NCBI RefSeq assembly: GCF_003479405.1
Contig: NZ_QUHB01000008.1
Location: 71,318 to 135,317, forward strand
Direction of reading: 5' to 3'
From: Eubacterium sp. AF16-48
GTDB lineage: Bacteria > Bacillota > Clostridia > Lachnospirales > Lachnospiraceae
DNA: 64,000 nucleotides
The notes beneath the pieces are model-generated. The model ran no database searches and was not told the origin of the DNA. It saw only the letters and a list, made by a program, of their open reading frames with translations. Of this stretch, positions 18,244 to 27,325 are shown piece by piece. The translations under genes were made by a program, and so were the position numbers. Numbering within the stretch: the first letter of the stretch is position 1; the number at the start of each line of letters is the position of its first letter.

Positions 18244-20427
18244 ATGATTGATTGGAAATTAAAAGAAGAAGGATTTGACAAAGAAAAAATATCGTACCTG
18301 GGAAATAAGTTTTTAACAGGTAACGGATATATGGGAGTAAGAGGAACCCTTGCTGAATATGGTAAGGAAAATCTCGCAGCCATCAACCTTGCCGGTATTT
18401 ATGATAAGGTGGGAGATGGCTGGAGGGAGCCTCTTAACGCTCCAAATGGTTTTTATACATATCTCGTTGTTGACGGTGAAGTTTTAAAATTACCTGATGT
18501 TAATCCGGAAGTTCATTACACAGAACTTGATTACAGAAATGGTATTTTCACCAGACATTCAGAATGGGATACGGCAAGAGGAAAAATCACCTTTGACAGC
18601 GAAAGATTTGTCAGCATGAGTGATGTACATTTAGGTGGAATGAAGTTTAAGGTTACTGCTGATTTTCATGCTGATGTAGAAGTTGTGTATGGTATAGACG
18701 GTGATGTGTGGGATATCAACGGACCACATTATGACAAACTTGAATATATCGAAAATGATGTTATCGGCATTATTGGAACAACTCACGAAAAAGGATATAA
18801 AGTAGCTGTATGTGGTGGAGATAAGACAAGTTTCCCTTGCGAAAAGAAGATTAATGTTCATGATAAGAAGGTTCTTAAGAGCATTAATTTTGTAACAGAT
18901 ATTAACAAAGAATATGTTATAGAGCGTTTCTTTGGAGTATATACAAGTAAGGATTGCGAAAATTGTGTTGAGGAAGCATCAAAAGAAGTGACTGTAGCTT
19001 TAAGAAACGGTTATGAAGATGCCATAGAGAAGCACAAGGATAAATGGAACAGTCTTTGGGAAAACTCACAGGTAATTGTAGAAGGTGATGATAAGGCAAT
19101 GGAAGCTCTTAATTATTCACTTTATCATTTACATTGTATAGCTCCAAGACACACTGACAGCCTTTCAATAGCTGCAAGAGGACTTTCAGGACAGACATAT
19201 AAGGGAGCTGTTTTCTGGGATACGGAAATGTTTATTTTAGATTTTTTCCTTATGACAGAGCCTAAGGTTGCAAAGAGTCTTATGAAATACAGAATAGATT
19301 CTCTTAGCGGTGCAAAGGAAAAGGCAAAGAGCTATGGCTTAGATGGTGCCTTTTATGCATGGGAAAGTCAGGAAGGCGGATTTGACGCATGTTCTGATTA
19401 CAATGTTGTAGATGTATTTACAAAGCGTCCTATGAGAACATTTTTCAAAGATAAGCAGGTGCATATTTCATCAGCAGTTGTTTACGGTATTGGAAAATAC
19501 TTAAAGACAACAGGAGATACATCTATTTTATCAGAAGGTGGTGCTCATACAATTATTGAATGTGCATTGTTCTACTACAGCCTTTTACTTAAGAGAGCTG
19601 TCAGGGACTACTATGAGATACATGATGTAATCGGACCTGATGAATATCATGAGAGAGTAAATAATAATGGTTACACAAACAGAATGGCAAAATATACCTT
19701 TGAAGAAGCTGTAAACGTTATTAATTTAAAGGATGAATTATCAGAAGAAGAGCAGGAAATCTTAAGTCAGTATGATTTAGATGACCTGAAAAATAAATTT
19801 ACTGATGCTGCAGAGAATTTATTTATCCCTCAGCCAAACGAAAATGGTGTTATACCACAGTTTGACGGATATTTTGATTTAGAAGATGCAAGCATTGATG
19901 AAGTAAGAAGCAGATTATTAGACCCTAAAGAATATTGGGGCGGTGCATATGGTGTAGCCAGCCATACCCAGGTAATCAAACAGGCAGATGTTGTTACATG
20001 GCTTAATATGTTCTCAAAGGAATTTGACTTAGATACAATGTTAAAGAATTTGGAATATTATGAGACAAGAACTGAACATGGTTCTTCTCTTAGCGCATGT
20101 ATGTATGCATTGTTAGCATGCAAGTGCAACAGACCTGATAAGGCATATGACTTCTTTATGAAGTCAGCTTCAGCAGATATAAAGCAGGGTGGTAAAGAAT
20201 GGGCCGGTTTGGTTTATATCGGTGGAACACATCCGGCAGCCGCAGGAGGTGCTTATATGGTAGCACTTCAGGGATTTGGAGGCTTAAGCTTTGATGGAGA
20301 TGAAATCATTGTAAAACCAAATCTTCCGGAAAGCTGGAACAGATTATGCTTCAGAGTTAATTACAATAATAGATTATATGAGATTGATATTAACGAAGCA
20401 GGAGTCACAAAAAAAGAATTAAGTTAA
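18244..20427 (+). CDS. GH65 glycoside phosphorylase (second of a tandem pair)
   Basis: A 727-residue GH65 enzyme, clearly diverged from its neighbour. Key motifs are GAVFWDTEMF, VIGPDEYHERV (Glu467 at the acid position), NNGYTNRMAKYTFEEAV and HGSSLSACM. The start codon lies 1 nt after the upstream stop, so translation is coupled. Two divergent phosphorylases probably handle two linkages or two chain lengths of imported alpha-glucosides. The product beta-glucose 1-phosphate fits the PgmB gene at 21653. Confidence 0.9.
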   Translation: MIDWKLKEEGFDKEKISYLGNKFLTGNGYMGVRGTLAEYGKENLAAINLAGIYDKVGDGWREPLNAPNGFYTYLVVDGEVLKLPDVNPEVHYTELDYRNGIFTRHSEWDTARGKITFDSERFVSMSDVHLGGMKFKVTADFHADVEVVYGIDGDVWDINGPHYDKLEYIENDVIGIIGTTHEKGYKVAVCGGDKTSFPCEKKINVHDKKVLKSINFVTDINKEYVIERFFGVYTSKDCENCVEEASKEVTVALRNGYEDAIEKHKDKWNSLWENSQVIVEGDDKAMEALNYSLYHLHCIAPRHTDSLSIAARGLSGQTYKGAVFWDTEMFILDFFLMTEPKVAKSLMKYRIDSLSGAKEKAKSYGLDGAFYAWESQEGGFDACSDYNVVDVFTKRPMRTFFKDKQVHISSAVVYGIGKYLKTTGDTSILSEGGAHTIIECALFYYSLLLKRAVRDYYEIHDVIGPDEYHERVNNNGYTNRMAKYTFEEAVNVINLKDELSEEEQEILSQYDLDDLKNKFTDAAENLFIPQPNENGVIPQFDGYFDLEDASIDEVRSRLLDPKEYWGGAYGVASHTQVIKQADVVTWLNMFSKEFDLDTMLKNLEYYETRTEHGSSLSACMYALLACKCNRPDKAYDFFMKSASADIKQGGKEWAGLVYIGGTHPAAAGGAYMVALQGFGGLSFDGDEIIVKPNLPESWNRLCFRVNYNNRLYEIDINEAGVTKKELS

Positions 20428-20433
20428 TAAAAA

Positions 20434-20463
20434 AGCATTAGAGGTTTTATAATCTCTAATGCT
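20434..20463. terminator. Bidirectional terminator between GH65 and lacI genes
   Basis: AGCATTAGAG (20434-20443) pairs with CTCTAATGCT (20454-20463), with a preceding A-run that gives a T-run on the minus strand for the converging LacI gene. Confidence 0.65.
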
Positions 20464-20472
20464 ATTGAACGA

Positions 20473-21486
20473 TTAGGAGATAGTCCTAACACTGTTACGT
20501 TCCGTGATAGATGTGTGAAGTAAAACTTCATATTGTTTTGGTTTCTTATGTTCAAGAAGCTGTAGCATGAAGTCCACTGCTATACGACCTTTAAGGTCCA
20601 TGTCCTGATGGATGGATGTAAGTGGTGGCTCGATGATGTTGCAAATGCTTAAATCATCGAAACCAACGACGGATACCTGTTCAGGAATTTTGATTTTAAG
20701 CTTATGGAGGTTAGCAATAATGCTACCGGCAAGGGTATCGGCAGTTGTAACAACACCTGTTATCTCAGGATGAGATGCCAAGGTTTTTGCAATTGCACGG
20801 GTTCCTTTTAAGTCCATGCCACATTCGAATACCAGTGATTCATCAAATGGAATACCGGCTTCGGTAAGGGCTGCCTTATAACCAAGGAAACGTTCCATAA
20901 GAACACCACCGTCTTTTATGTGAAGTGAAGCAAAGGCAATCTTTTTATGACCGTTTTGAATGAGATACTTAGTGGATGAATTACTTCCACCAAAGTCATC
21001 AAGACCTACATTACAGATTCCTTTGTGATGTACATAACTATCAACTAAAACGATTGGTATTTTTAAAGTGCTGATTTCATCAAAGAATTCATCCTTAAAA
21101 ATACCTGCAAGGAAGAGACCATCAATATCCCATGTGTGGAGAAAAGCCTGAAGCTGTTCGGCAGTTTCAACGGTGCGAAGCATGAGATAATATCCGTTTT
21201 CACGGAGAACATGTTCTAATATTCCAATAAACTTTGAGAGGAATGGGTCTTCCATAAAATTAGAGCCTTTATCAGTTACTATATGGTTTACGAAACCGAT
21301 AACTTTTGAGGATCTTGAAACAAGAGAACGGGCAGACATATTTGGGACATACCCAAGTTCTTCAATAGCTGTGTTAATTCTGGCAACAGTGTCGGCTGAA
21401 ACGCGACCGGATTTGCCATTAATAACATTTGATACGGTTGTTGGGCTTACCCCTACAACCTGGGCAATATCTTTTATTGTAACCAT
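20473..21486 (-). CDS. LacI-family repressor of the sugar locus
   Basis: A 337-residue regulator with an N-terminal LacI helix-turn-helix and hinge (TIKDIAQVVGVSPTTVSNVI, then MSARSLVSRSS) and a periplasmic-binding-protein-like sensor domain with VVGFDDLSI. It lies inside the locus, opposite in direction to its neighbours. Palindromes related to GTTTAACGTTAAAC lie before its own gene, before the binding-protein operon and before the surface-protein gene at 26496, so it probably autoregulates and represses both operons until a sugar inducer appears. AAGGA precedes the ATG. Confidence 0.9.
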   Translation of the reverse strand: MVTIKDIAQVVGVSPTTVSNVINGKSGRVSADTVARINTAIEELGYVPNMSARSLVSRSSKVIGFVNHIVTDKGSNFMEDPFLSKFIGILEHVLRENGYYLMLRTVETAEQLQAFLHTWDIDGLFLAGIFKDEFFDEISTLKIPIVLVDSYVHHKGICNVGLDDFGGSNSSTKYLIQNGHKKIAFASLHIKDGGVLMERFLGYKAALTEAGIPFDESLVFECGMDLKGTRAIAKTLASHPEITGVVTTADTLAGSIIANLHKLKIKIPEQVSVVGFDDLSICNIIEPPLTSIHQDMDLKGRIAVDFMLQLLEHKKPKQYEVLLHTSITERNSVRTIS

Positions 21487-21519
21487 AGTTTATCTAAGTC
21501 CTTTCTATAAAATAACGAT

Positions 21520-21540
21520 ATTTTACGTTTAACGTAAAAC
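21520..21540. promoter_or_regulatory. LacI-type operator before the lacI gene
   Basis: TTTTACGTTTAACGTAAAA (21521-21539) is a 19-bp palindrome about a central T. Read on the minus strand, 21540-21527 is GTTTTACGTTAAAC, one mismatch from the operator at 12338. It lies about 35 bp upstream of the LacI start and suggests autorepression. Confidence 0.7.
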
Positions 21541-21652
21541 CATAAGTAAATTCTAGCATTAATAGAAGGATTTTAAAATAGTAAAAATTTATAATTTAGT
21601 ATACATTTTTTTTATAGTTATAACCAAAAAATGATATAAAAAGGAGGAAAAA

Positions 21653-22297
21653 ATGCAGGGAGTAATATTTGATTTAGACGGAGTGCTTGTTTCTACAGAT
21701 GAATTACATTATCAGGCATGGAAAAAACTTGCAGATGAACTTGGAATCACAGATTTCAACAGAGAGGACAATGTAAGACAAAGAGGAGTAAGCAGAATGG
21801 CATCTCTTGAGGTTGTACTTGAAAAGGGTGACAAAGAATATTCCGAAGAAGAGAAAGTTGAGATGGCAGAAAGAAAGAATGACTATTACAAGGAAATGTT
21901 ACAGTCATTAGATGACAGCGCAGTATTGCCTGGAGCGTTTGACACATTGAAAATGCTTAGAGATAGAGGTATACTTACAGCTGTTGGTTCTGCAAGTAAA
22001 AACGCACCATTAATACTTGAAAAGACAGGTTTATTACCACTTATTGACAAAATAAGCTGCGGACTTGATGTAACGAAGTCAAAACCTGATCCTGAAGTAT
22101 TTTTAGTAGCTGCATCTAAGTTGGAACTTACACCGGAAAATTGCCTTGTAGTTGAAGATGCAAAAGCAGGAATTGATGCTGCAAAAGCAGGAGGCATGAA
22201 ATCTCTTGGTGTAGGACCTTTCCATGATGAACTTGGAGCAGACTTTCATTCAAGAACACTGGCAACAGTAGATAATTGGGAGGAAATATTATGCTAA
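21653..22297 (+). CDS. pgmB: Beta-phosphoglucomutase
   Basis: A 214-residue HAD-family enzyme. The nucleophile motif is FDLDGVLVSTDELHYQAW (Asp8, with Asp10 as acid/base), followed by cap-region RQRGVSRMASLEV, motif II VGSASKNA, and the acidic motif VVEDAKAGIDAA. This pattern is diagnostic for PgmB, which turns beta-glucose 1-phosphate into glucose 6-phosphate in the cytoplasm. That is exactly the product of the two GH65 phosphorylases. AAGGAGG precedes the ATG. Its last 7 nt overlap the next gene. Confidence 0.93.
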   Translation: MQGVIFDLDGVLVSTDELHYQAWKKLADELGITDFNREDNVRQRGVSRMASLEVVLEKGDKEYSEEEKVEMAERKNDYYKEMLQSLDDSAVLPGAFDTLKMLRDRGILTAVGSASKNAPLILEKTGLLPLIDKISCGLDVTKSKPDPEVFLVAASKLELTPENCLVVEDAKAGIDAAKAGGMKSLGVGPFHDELGADFHSRTLATVDNWEEILC

Positions 22298-23898
22298 AAG
22301 AAAACAATAGCACGGAAACAAAAACAGACAAGCCTATTGGTGGAAAAGCCGGATTTATAATAGGCTGCGTGATAATTTACTGGTTAGCACTTGGCATTGT
22401 GTGGGGCTGTGTAAGCCTTCCGGGTGCAATTGATAAAATGTCACAAAAAAGTGAAATAAAGAACAGCAAAGTAGTTCTTTATGATGGACCTAAGTCATTA
22501 AAAGATGCAACAGCAGAAGATTTGTCGGTTGTATCAGAAGCAGAAAGAGATATGTCTTTAAAGCATTGTACAGATACTAAGGTAACTGTAAACGGAAATG
22601 ACTGTTATGTATATGATACAAACGTAAACAACACACATGCATGGGTTGGATCATATATGCCGAAATTATCAAGAACTCCAATAACATATTTTGATTTTGA
22701 AGGTACAGTTGAAATTACCGTAAAGGCTGAAAATATTGATATTAAGTCAGTAACAGTAAGACCACTTAAATATGATATTAAGCCTGAAATCAATACTAAG
22801 GATCATACAGTAACATTCCGTGTAAACACACCGGATACATATACTGTAGAATTTAACAACAGCACTCAGAGAGCAGTACATATTTTTGCTAATGAGTTAG
22901 AAAATCCTGAAGATATTCCTGATGCAAAGGATGATGATGTATTCTACATCGGACCTGGTGAATGGAATATTGAAAACATGGTATTATCAGATAACCAGAC
23001 ATTATACATTTCAGGTGGTGCCGTAGTTCATGGTATTGCAAATGCAAACTTTGCAAAGAATGTTACAGTTTGCGGACGTGGTATTATTGATAATTCAAAC
23101 CTTGAAGGATGGAAAGGCAGATCAGCCAGCGTTCCACTTAAGTTTGATAACTGCCAGGATGTAACAATTGATGGTATCATTTCATTAAACTCAAATGCAT
23201 GGTGCCTTCAGGTTTACAACACAATCGGTGCTGACATTAACAATGTTAAGATACTTACAGCAAGACCAAATGGCGACGGAATGTCAATCCAGTCAACAAA
23301 GAGTGCAAAAATCACAAACTCATTTGTTCGTGCATGGGATGATGCTTTAGTTGTAAAGAATTATGATGAAAACTCAGCAAACATCAGCTTCAAGAACATT
23401 CAGGTTTGGACAGACCTTGCACAGTCAATGGAAATTGGATACGAAACAAACAAAGGTCAGAACGAAAAATCAACAATTACAAATGTTTCATTTGAAGATA
23501 TAACAATTTTACATAACTTCCATAAGCCGGCATTATCAATTCATAACGCCGATGATGCAGCTGTATCAGATATTAAATATAAGAACATTGTAGTAGAAGA
23601 TGCAGAAATGGGAAGAGGAGACGGAACAACAGATCTTATCGATTTCTCAATTGTTAAGAATGATAACTGGTCTTCAACACAGGAAAGAGGAACAATTTCT
23701 AACGTAACTATTGATGGATTTAAGGTATTAGATGGTGCTAAGACTTTAATGGTTAAGTTCAAAGGTTATGATGCTGAACACAACATTTCAGATGTAACAA
23801 TTAAGGGATTGAACATTAAGGGTGAAAGCATTACAAATGATTCAAAATGTGTAAGCATTGATGCTAATACAACATCAAATATCAAGATAGAAAAGTAG
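22291..23898 (+). CDS. Membrane-anchored beta-helix glycosidase, GH49-like
   Basis: A 535-residue protein with one N-terminal helix (about 21-43) and no lipobox, so it is anchored with the rest outside. A beta-sandwich near 95-205 (VEITVKAENIDIKSVTVRP) precedes a parallel beta-helix (VFYIGPGEW, LYISGGAVVHGIANA). Three acids, Asp329, Asp350 and Asp351 (NGDGMS, AWDDALVV), sit where clan GH-N enzymes (GH28, GH49) keep their catalytic Asp. The polygalacturonase GHG motif is absent, and the layout resembles GH49 dextranases more than pectinases. Overlaps pgmB by 7 nt. It likely trims alpha-glucan at the surface; the specificity is uncertain. Confidence 0.75.
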   Translation: MLKENNSTETKTDKPIGGKAGFIIGCVIIYWLALGIVWGCVSLPGAIDKMSQKSEIKNSKVVLYDGPKSLKDATAEDLSVVSEAERDMSLKHCTDTKVTVNGNDCYVYDTNVNNTHAWVGSYMPKLSRTPITYFDFEGTVEITVKAENIDIKSVTVRPLKYDIKPEINTKDHTVTFRVNTPDTYTVEFNNSTQRAVHIFANELENPEDIPDAKDDDVFYIGPGEWNIENMVLSDNQTLYISGGAVVHGIANANFAKNVTVCGRGIIDNSNLEGWKGRSASVPLKFDNCQDVTIDGIISLNSNAWCLQVYNTIGADINNVKILTARPNGDGMSIQSTKSAKITNSFVRAWDDALVVKNYDENSANISFKNIQVWTDLAQSMEIGYETNKGQNEKSTITNVSFEDITILHNFHKPALSIHNADDAAVSDIKYKNIVVEDAEMGRGDGTTDLIDFSIVKNDNWSSTQERGTISNVTIDGFKVLDGAKTLMVKFKGYDAEHNISDVTIKGLNIKGESITNDSKCVSIDANTTSNIKIEK

Positions 23899-23908
23899 GA
23901 GGTGCCAC

Positions 23909-24529
23909 ATGAAGAAAAAAGGAATAATATTAATGGCAGTGCTTTTAGTAGTATTTGTCGGATTGGCTATAGCAGTTAAATCAGCTGATTCTTCTACAAA
24001 AATGGACAAAAAGAATCTAACTGTAGTTACAGCACCGGATCAGAAGGAAGCACAGGAAAATGAACAGTTCACAGTTCCTGAATATAAATCAGCAGAAGTA
24101 AAAGGTGAAAACGTTGCTTTAAAGGGTAAAGCAAGTGCAAACGGATACACAGATGTTTACACACCTGTTTACGCAAATGATGGTGATAGAGATACAACAT
24201 CATATTGGGAAGGTGCAGGAAAAGGTGATGACGAAATCACAATTGATTTAAAGAAAGTCTACAATGTTCATACAGTAAGACTTGCAGTTAACCCGGCTAC
24301 AATCTGGGGTGCAAGAAAGCAGACGCTTTCAATTAGCGTAAGTGAAGATGGAAAAGACTATAAAGAAATAGTTGCATCAAAGGAATATGAATTTGATCCT
24401 AAGGCAGGAAACGAAGTAACAATTCCGTTTGATGAAGTTAAGGCACAGTATGTTCGTGTAACAATTACAAAGAACACAGGTGCAAAGGGTGGACAGCTCG
24501 CAGAGTTCGAAATCTATTCTAATGATTAA
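23909..24529 (+). CDS. Membrane-anchored discoidin (F5/8 type C) carbohydrate-binding protein
   Basis: A 206-residue protein with an N-terminal helix (about 5-23) that looks uncleaved, a short spacer, and a single F5/8 type C / CBM32-like sandwich (ALKGKASANGY, VYANDGDRDTTSYWEG, QYVRVTITKNTGAKGGQLAE). There is no catalytic domain. AGGAGGTG precedes the ATG, 10 nt after the beta-helix enzyme gene, so both are co-expressed and similarly anchored. It probably holds glucan near that enzyme. Confidence 0.85.
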   Translation: MKKKGIILMAVLLVVFVGLAIAVKSADSSTKMDKKNLTVVTAPDQKEAQENEQFTVPEYKSAEVKGENVALKGKASANGYTDVYTPVYANDGDRDTTSYWEGAGKGDDEITIDLKKVYNVHTVRLAVNPATIWGARKQTLSISVSEDGKDYKEIVASKEYEFDPKAGNEVTIPFDEVKAQYVRVTITKNTGAKGGQLAEFEIYSND

Positions 24530-24563
24530 CTGGTATTAAAGTTAATACTTGCCACATAAAAAT

Positions 24564-24616
24564 GCTCATACCATTTGAATTTCTCTCATTCGTTTAGGTG
24601 GTATGGGCGTTTTTTT
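24564..24616 (+). terminator. Terminator ending the pgmB operon
   Basis: GCTCATACCA (24564-24573) pairs with TGGTATGGGC (24599-24608, one G-U pair), followed by GTTTTTTT. Confidence 0.8.
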
Positions 24617-24689
24617 ATGGATAAAAATAAGCATTTCAAACATACAAAAAGCGGCTGGTAATAAACCAACCGCCAATGTAGCATCAATA

Positions 24690-26237
24690 TTAATTGGAAG
24701 TTTCTTCTTCCTTAACTTCATAATCTTTAAATTTGATTTTGTTGTCATCCGAAAGAATTGATTGCTTAATAAAGCGCATATATCTGTTATAAATCTGTTT
24801 AGGTATTCTAAAGACCGCTCTTCTGTGAATGCCCTTAAAGGCTTTCTCTCCAACTTCTTTCAAATGTGTGCCTTTAAATCTTACAATTTGGAGTTTTTCG
24901 CACTTGTAAAATGCTTTTGTACCTATCTTTTTCAGTGATTTTCCAAATACAATCCATTCAAGTTTTGAACAATTGGTAAATGTTCTGGCTGGAATTTCCG
25001 TAATGTTATCACCAATTCGTACAGTCTTTAATTTGTAAGCATTAGCAAGGCAGTTTTTTGCCATTGATACAACCTTGTATGTTCGCTTTTCATTTGTAAT
25101 TTCTGAAGGAACAATTAATTCCTCTACATTTCCGTTCTCGCATCCGACAAATTCAACTTCATCTCTGGACAATACTTTATATATGTTACCTTTTTCGGTA
25201 AATGTGGTTCCAATAGCTGAAGGAGTGGTATATTCGCCATCGTACCATGACGGCTTTTCAAAAGACATTTCATCTTCAAAAGAAATAACCGTAGGTTCTT
25301 CCCCTTCATATTTGTTATACCAGTCAGACGGATACAAAACATCAGAACGCATAACCGCAGTTGATGTATCTACTTTGGCTGATTCTCCTTTACGGACACG
25401 CCTTGCAACAACTACCGTTCGGTAATCTCCTATTTCATAGGAACAGGTAGAAAGAAGTAGCAGGTGGTCATTTTCATTAACCTTAACAGGACACTGATAT
25501 AAAGAGCGCATTTCTAACTGATAGACAAAATCCATAAATTCATGTTTATTCTTGAAATTACCCTTTAAATATGTAAATCCCTGATTAACCTTCATGTCAC
25601 CGGACAATCTTACATATGCGATAATTTTCCATTTGGCTTCTTTATATATACTGTCAAAAGTGATAACCGGATGTTCCTTATAAAAATTAATATCTTTATA
25701 CTTAAGTAGCTGGTGAAACATCATCCCGGTGGAATCCATATTATGTCCGTGAATAAGAATGGACTTGGATGGTTTCTTTACATTACAATGACCGTCAACA
25801 TAAAGGGAACCGTTTTTATCCTTATGACCTTCAAAGTCACGTGTCAAATAAAAGTCAGAACCACTGAAAGCCTGCATAACAGGATAGTCAATGTTGGTTC
25901 CGGGAATGGTAAGCCATCCTTTAATATCACTATTGTACTCTAAAAGTTTTGAAAATTTCAATAATATACCATTTGAATCTTTCAGGCCTTTTTGAGATTT
26001 GTCCAGAGAAATATCTAACTTTTCTTTCTTTTTACCTTTCTTATCAGTTGTCTGCTCATAATTGTTTGAATCATTAGCCGCAGCATAATACATCCTTCGG
26101 TATTTGTCGGTAACCTTTCGTGAGTATGCAGGCTGTAAAATAAGATAATATATAAGAAATGCAGCGCATCCCACAAACAAAAGAATGGAAAAAATAACAA
26201 GCGAACGTCGTATTATTCTTTTCTTCTTATTAGTCAT
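24690..26237 (-). CDS. Class B sortase fused to BspA-type leucine-rich repeats
   Basis: A 515-residue protein with an N-terminal membrane helix (about 12-34), then a sortase B domain: GWLTIPGTNIDYPVMQ, His165 in IHGHNM, Cys265 in LLSTCSYE and Arg273 in DYRTVVV, a complete active site. From about residue 365 it carries BspA/LRR_5-type repeats (LKTVRIGDNITEIPARTF, LEWIVFGKSLKKIGTKAF, LQIVRFKGTHLKEVGEKAF). A sortase normally ends after its catalytic domain, so the fusion is unusual. AGGAGG precedes the ATG. It lies back-to-back with genes for C-terminally anchored surface proteins, its probable substrates. Confidence 0.88.
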   Translation of the reverse strand: MTNKKKRIIRRSLVIFSILLFVGCAAFLIYYLILQPAYSRKVTDKYRRMYYAAANDSNNYEQTTDKKGKKKEKLDISLDKSQKGLKDSNGILLKFSKLLEYNSDIKGWLTIPGTNIDYPVMQAFSGSDFYLTRDFEGHKDKNGSLYVDGHCNVKKPSKSILIHGHNMDSTGMMFHQLLKYKDINFYKEHPVITFDSIYKEAKWKIIAYVRLSGDMKVNQGFTYLKGNFKNKHEFMDFVYQLEMRSLYQCPVKVNENDHLLLLSTCSYEIGDYRTVVVARRVRKGESAKVDTSTAVMRSDVLYPSDWYNKYEGEEPTVISFEDEMSFEKPSWYDGEYTTPSAIGTTFTEKGNIYKVLSRDEVEFVGCENGNVEELIVPSEITNEKRTYKVVSMAKNCLANAYKLKTVRIGDNITEIPARTFTNCSKLEWIVFGKSLKKIGTKAFYKCEKLQIVRFKGTHLKEVGEKAFKGIHRRAVFRIPKQIYNRYMRFIKQSILSDDNKIKFKDYEVKEEETSN

Positions 26238-26414
26238 GTTTTCCTCCTAAAATGATTATAGACATATGAAAGGTGTTTTGCAACGTGAAAATGCAAAAAA
26301 AATACACAAAAACCTAGCATATAATACTAAAAAATGAAACACTTGAAAGGTTTTTTTGTAAAAAAGTAACAAAAATATAGCTGTTTTTTGGTCAATTTCA
26401 ACCTTTCAAATTCA

Positions 26415-26459
26415 TTGACAAACAATACCTATAATGATAAGATTAGTTTAACGTTAAAC
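26415..26459 (+). promoter_or_regulatory. Promoter and LacI-type operator of the surface-protein gene
   Basis: TTGACA (26415-26420), a 17-bp spacer and TAAGAT (26438-26443), then 2 nt, then GTTTAACGTTAAAC (26446-26459). Both the operator sequence and its distance from the -10 are identical to 12307-12351, linking this gene to the sugar locus and its LacI regulator. Confidence 0.8.
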
Positions 26460-26495
26460 GAAATAAAATGATGTAATAATGTGGAGGCATTAACA

Positions 26496-27236
26496 ATGAA
26501 GAAAATATTGAAAAAAGTTATAGCATTAGCTAGTGCCGTTGCAATGACATTGAGCATGAGTTCATTTGTAAGTGCGGCAGAGGATATTGTTTTGGAGGAC
26601 TCAGGAAGTCCATTCATTAAGACATTTGACCCGGGAGATAAAGGAGATTATATTTATCTGGGTTATGCGTATTGTTTTGAAGTTGGTCCGGAATATAAGT
26701 ATTTAAAGATTACATATACCGGTGAAAAGACAGCATTTGATGAACTTCGTTTAGAGTTTGTAATTAATTCAGACCCTGCAGAAGAAATCAAGCTTACTCC
26801 AAAGTGGTTTAGAGAAAATGATGAAGGAACTCTTGTTACAACAGATGGCAAAGAAGTTCCGGCTCCATCAGACAAGGAACAGACAGCGGTTATCGACCTT
26901 GAAAAGTCAGGAGTTGATTTAAAGACCGGTATCAGAGCTTTCCATATTCATGATACACCGGGCAAAGGCTCATTTAAGATTATTGATGCCCGTCTTATGA
27001 CAAGCCCTGAAGGTGAGGCAGGCTCAGGTGATAGCAATGGTGAAGAAACAAAAAAAGAAGATGAAAACAAGAATGTTGAAATTGTAACAGACAATGCTAA
27101 AAATACATCAACAGGTACAGTTGGTTCAGTTAAACCGGGTGCATCCGGTGTTCCTGTATGGCCAATTGCAGCAGGTGTTGGTGGTGTCGTAGTAGCAGCT
27201 GTAGCATTTGGTATTACAAAATCAAAAAAGAAATAA
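26496..27236 (+). CDS. Surface protein with unrecognised beta-rich domain and C-terminal anchor
   Basis: A 246-residue protein with signal peptide (MKKILKKVIALASAVAM...VSAA), one copy of a domain I do not recognise (EDIVLEDSGSPFIKTF ... YKYLKITYTGEKTAF ... AVIDLEKSGVDLKTG ... FHIHDT), a charged linker, and a C-terminal helix (PVWPIAAGVGGVVVAAVAF) ending KSKKK. The helix plus basic tail looks like a wall-sorting signal without a plain LPXTG. GGAGG sits 8 nt before the ATG. The LacI-type operator and sortase neighbour suggest an anchored alpha-glucan-binding protein. Confidence 0.75.
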   Translation: MKKILKKVIALASAVAMTLSMSSFVSAAEDIVLEDSGSPFIKTFDPGDKGDYIYLGYAYCFEVGPEYKYLKITYTGEKTAFDELRLEFVINSDPAEEIKLTPKWFRENDEGTLVTTDGKEVPAPSDKEQTAVIDLEKSGVDLKTGIRAFHIHDTPGKGSFKIIDARLMTSPEGEAGSGDSNGEETKKEDENKNVEIVTDNAKNTSTGTVGSVKPGASGVPVWPIAAGVGGVVVAAVAFGITKSKKK

Positions 27237-27325
27237 TTAAATGATTTTATTCAGATGAAAGAAAATCATCTGTTATAAGATAAAACAATGTTAACAATTA
27301 TATAAGAAAGGATAGGGATAACAAT

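Noticed and set aside
22291..23898. Polygalacturonase (GH28) for pectin use
   Set aside because: The three Asp fit the clan, but the GHG catalytic-region motif is missing, the N-terminal sandwich resembles GH49, and every neighbour concerns alpha-glucosides, not galacturonate.
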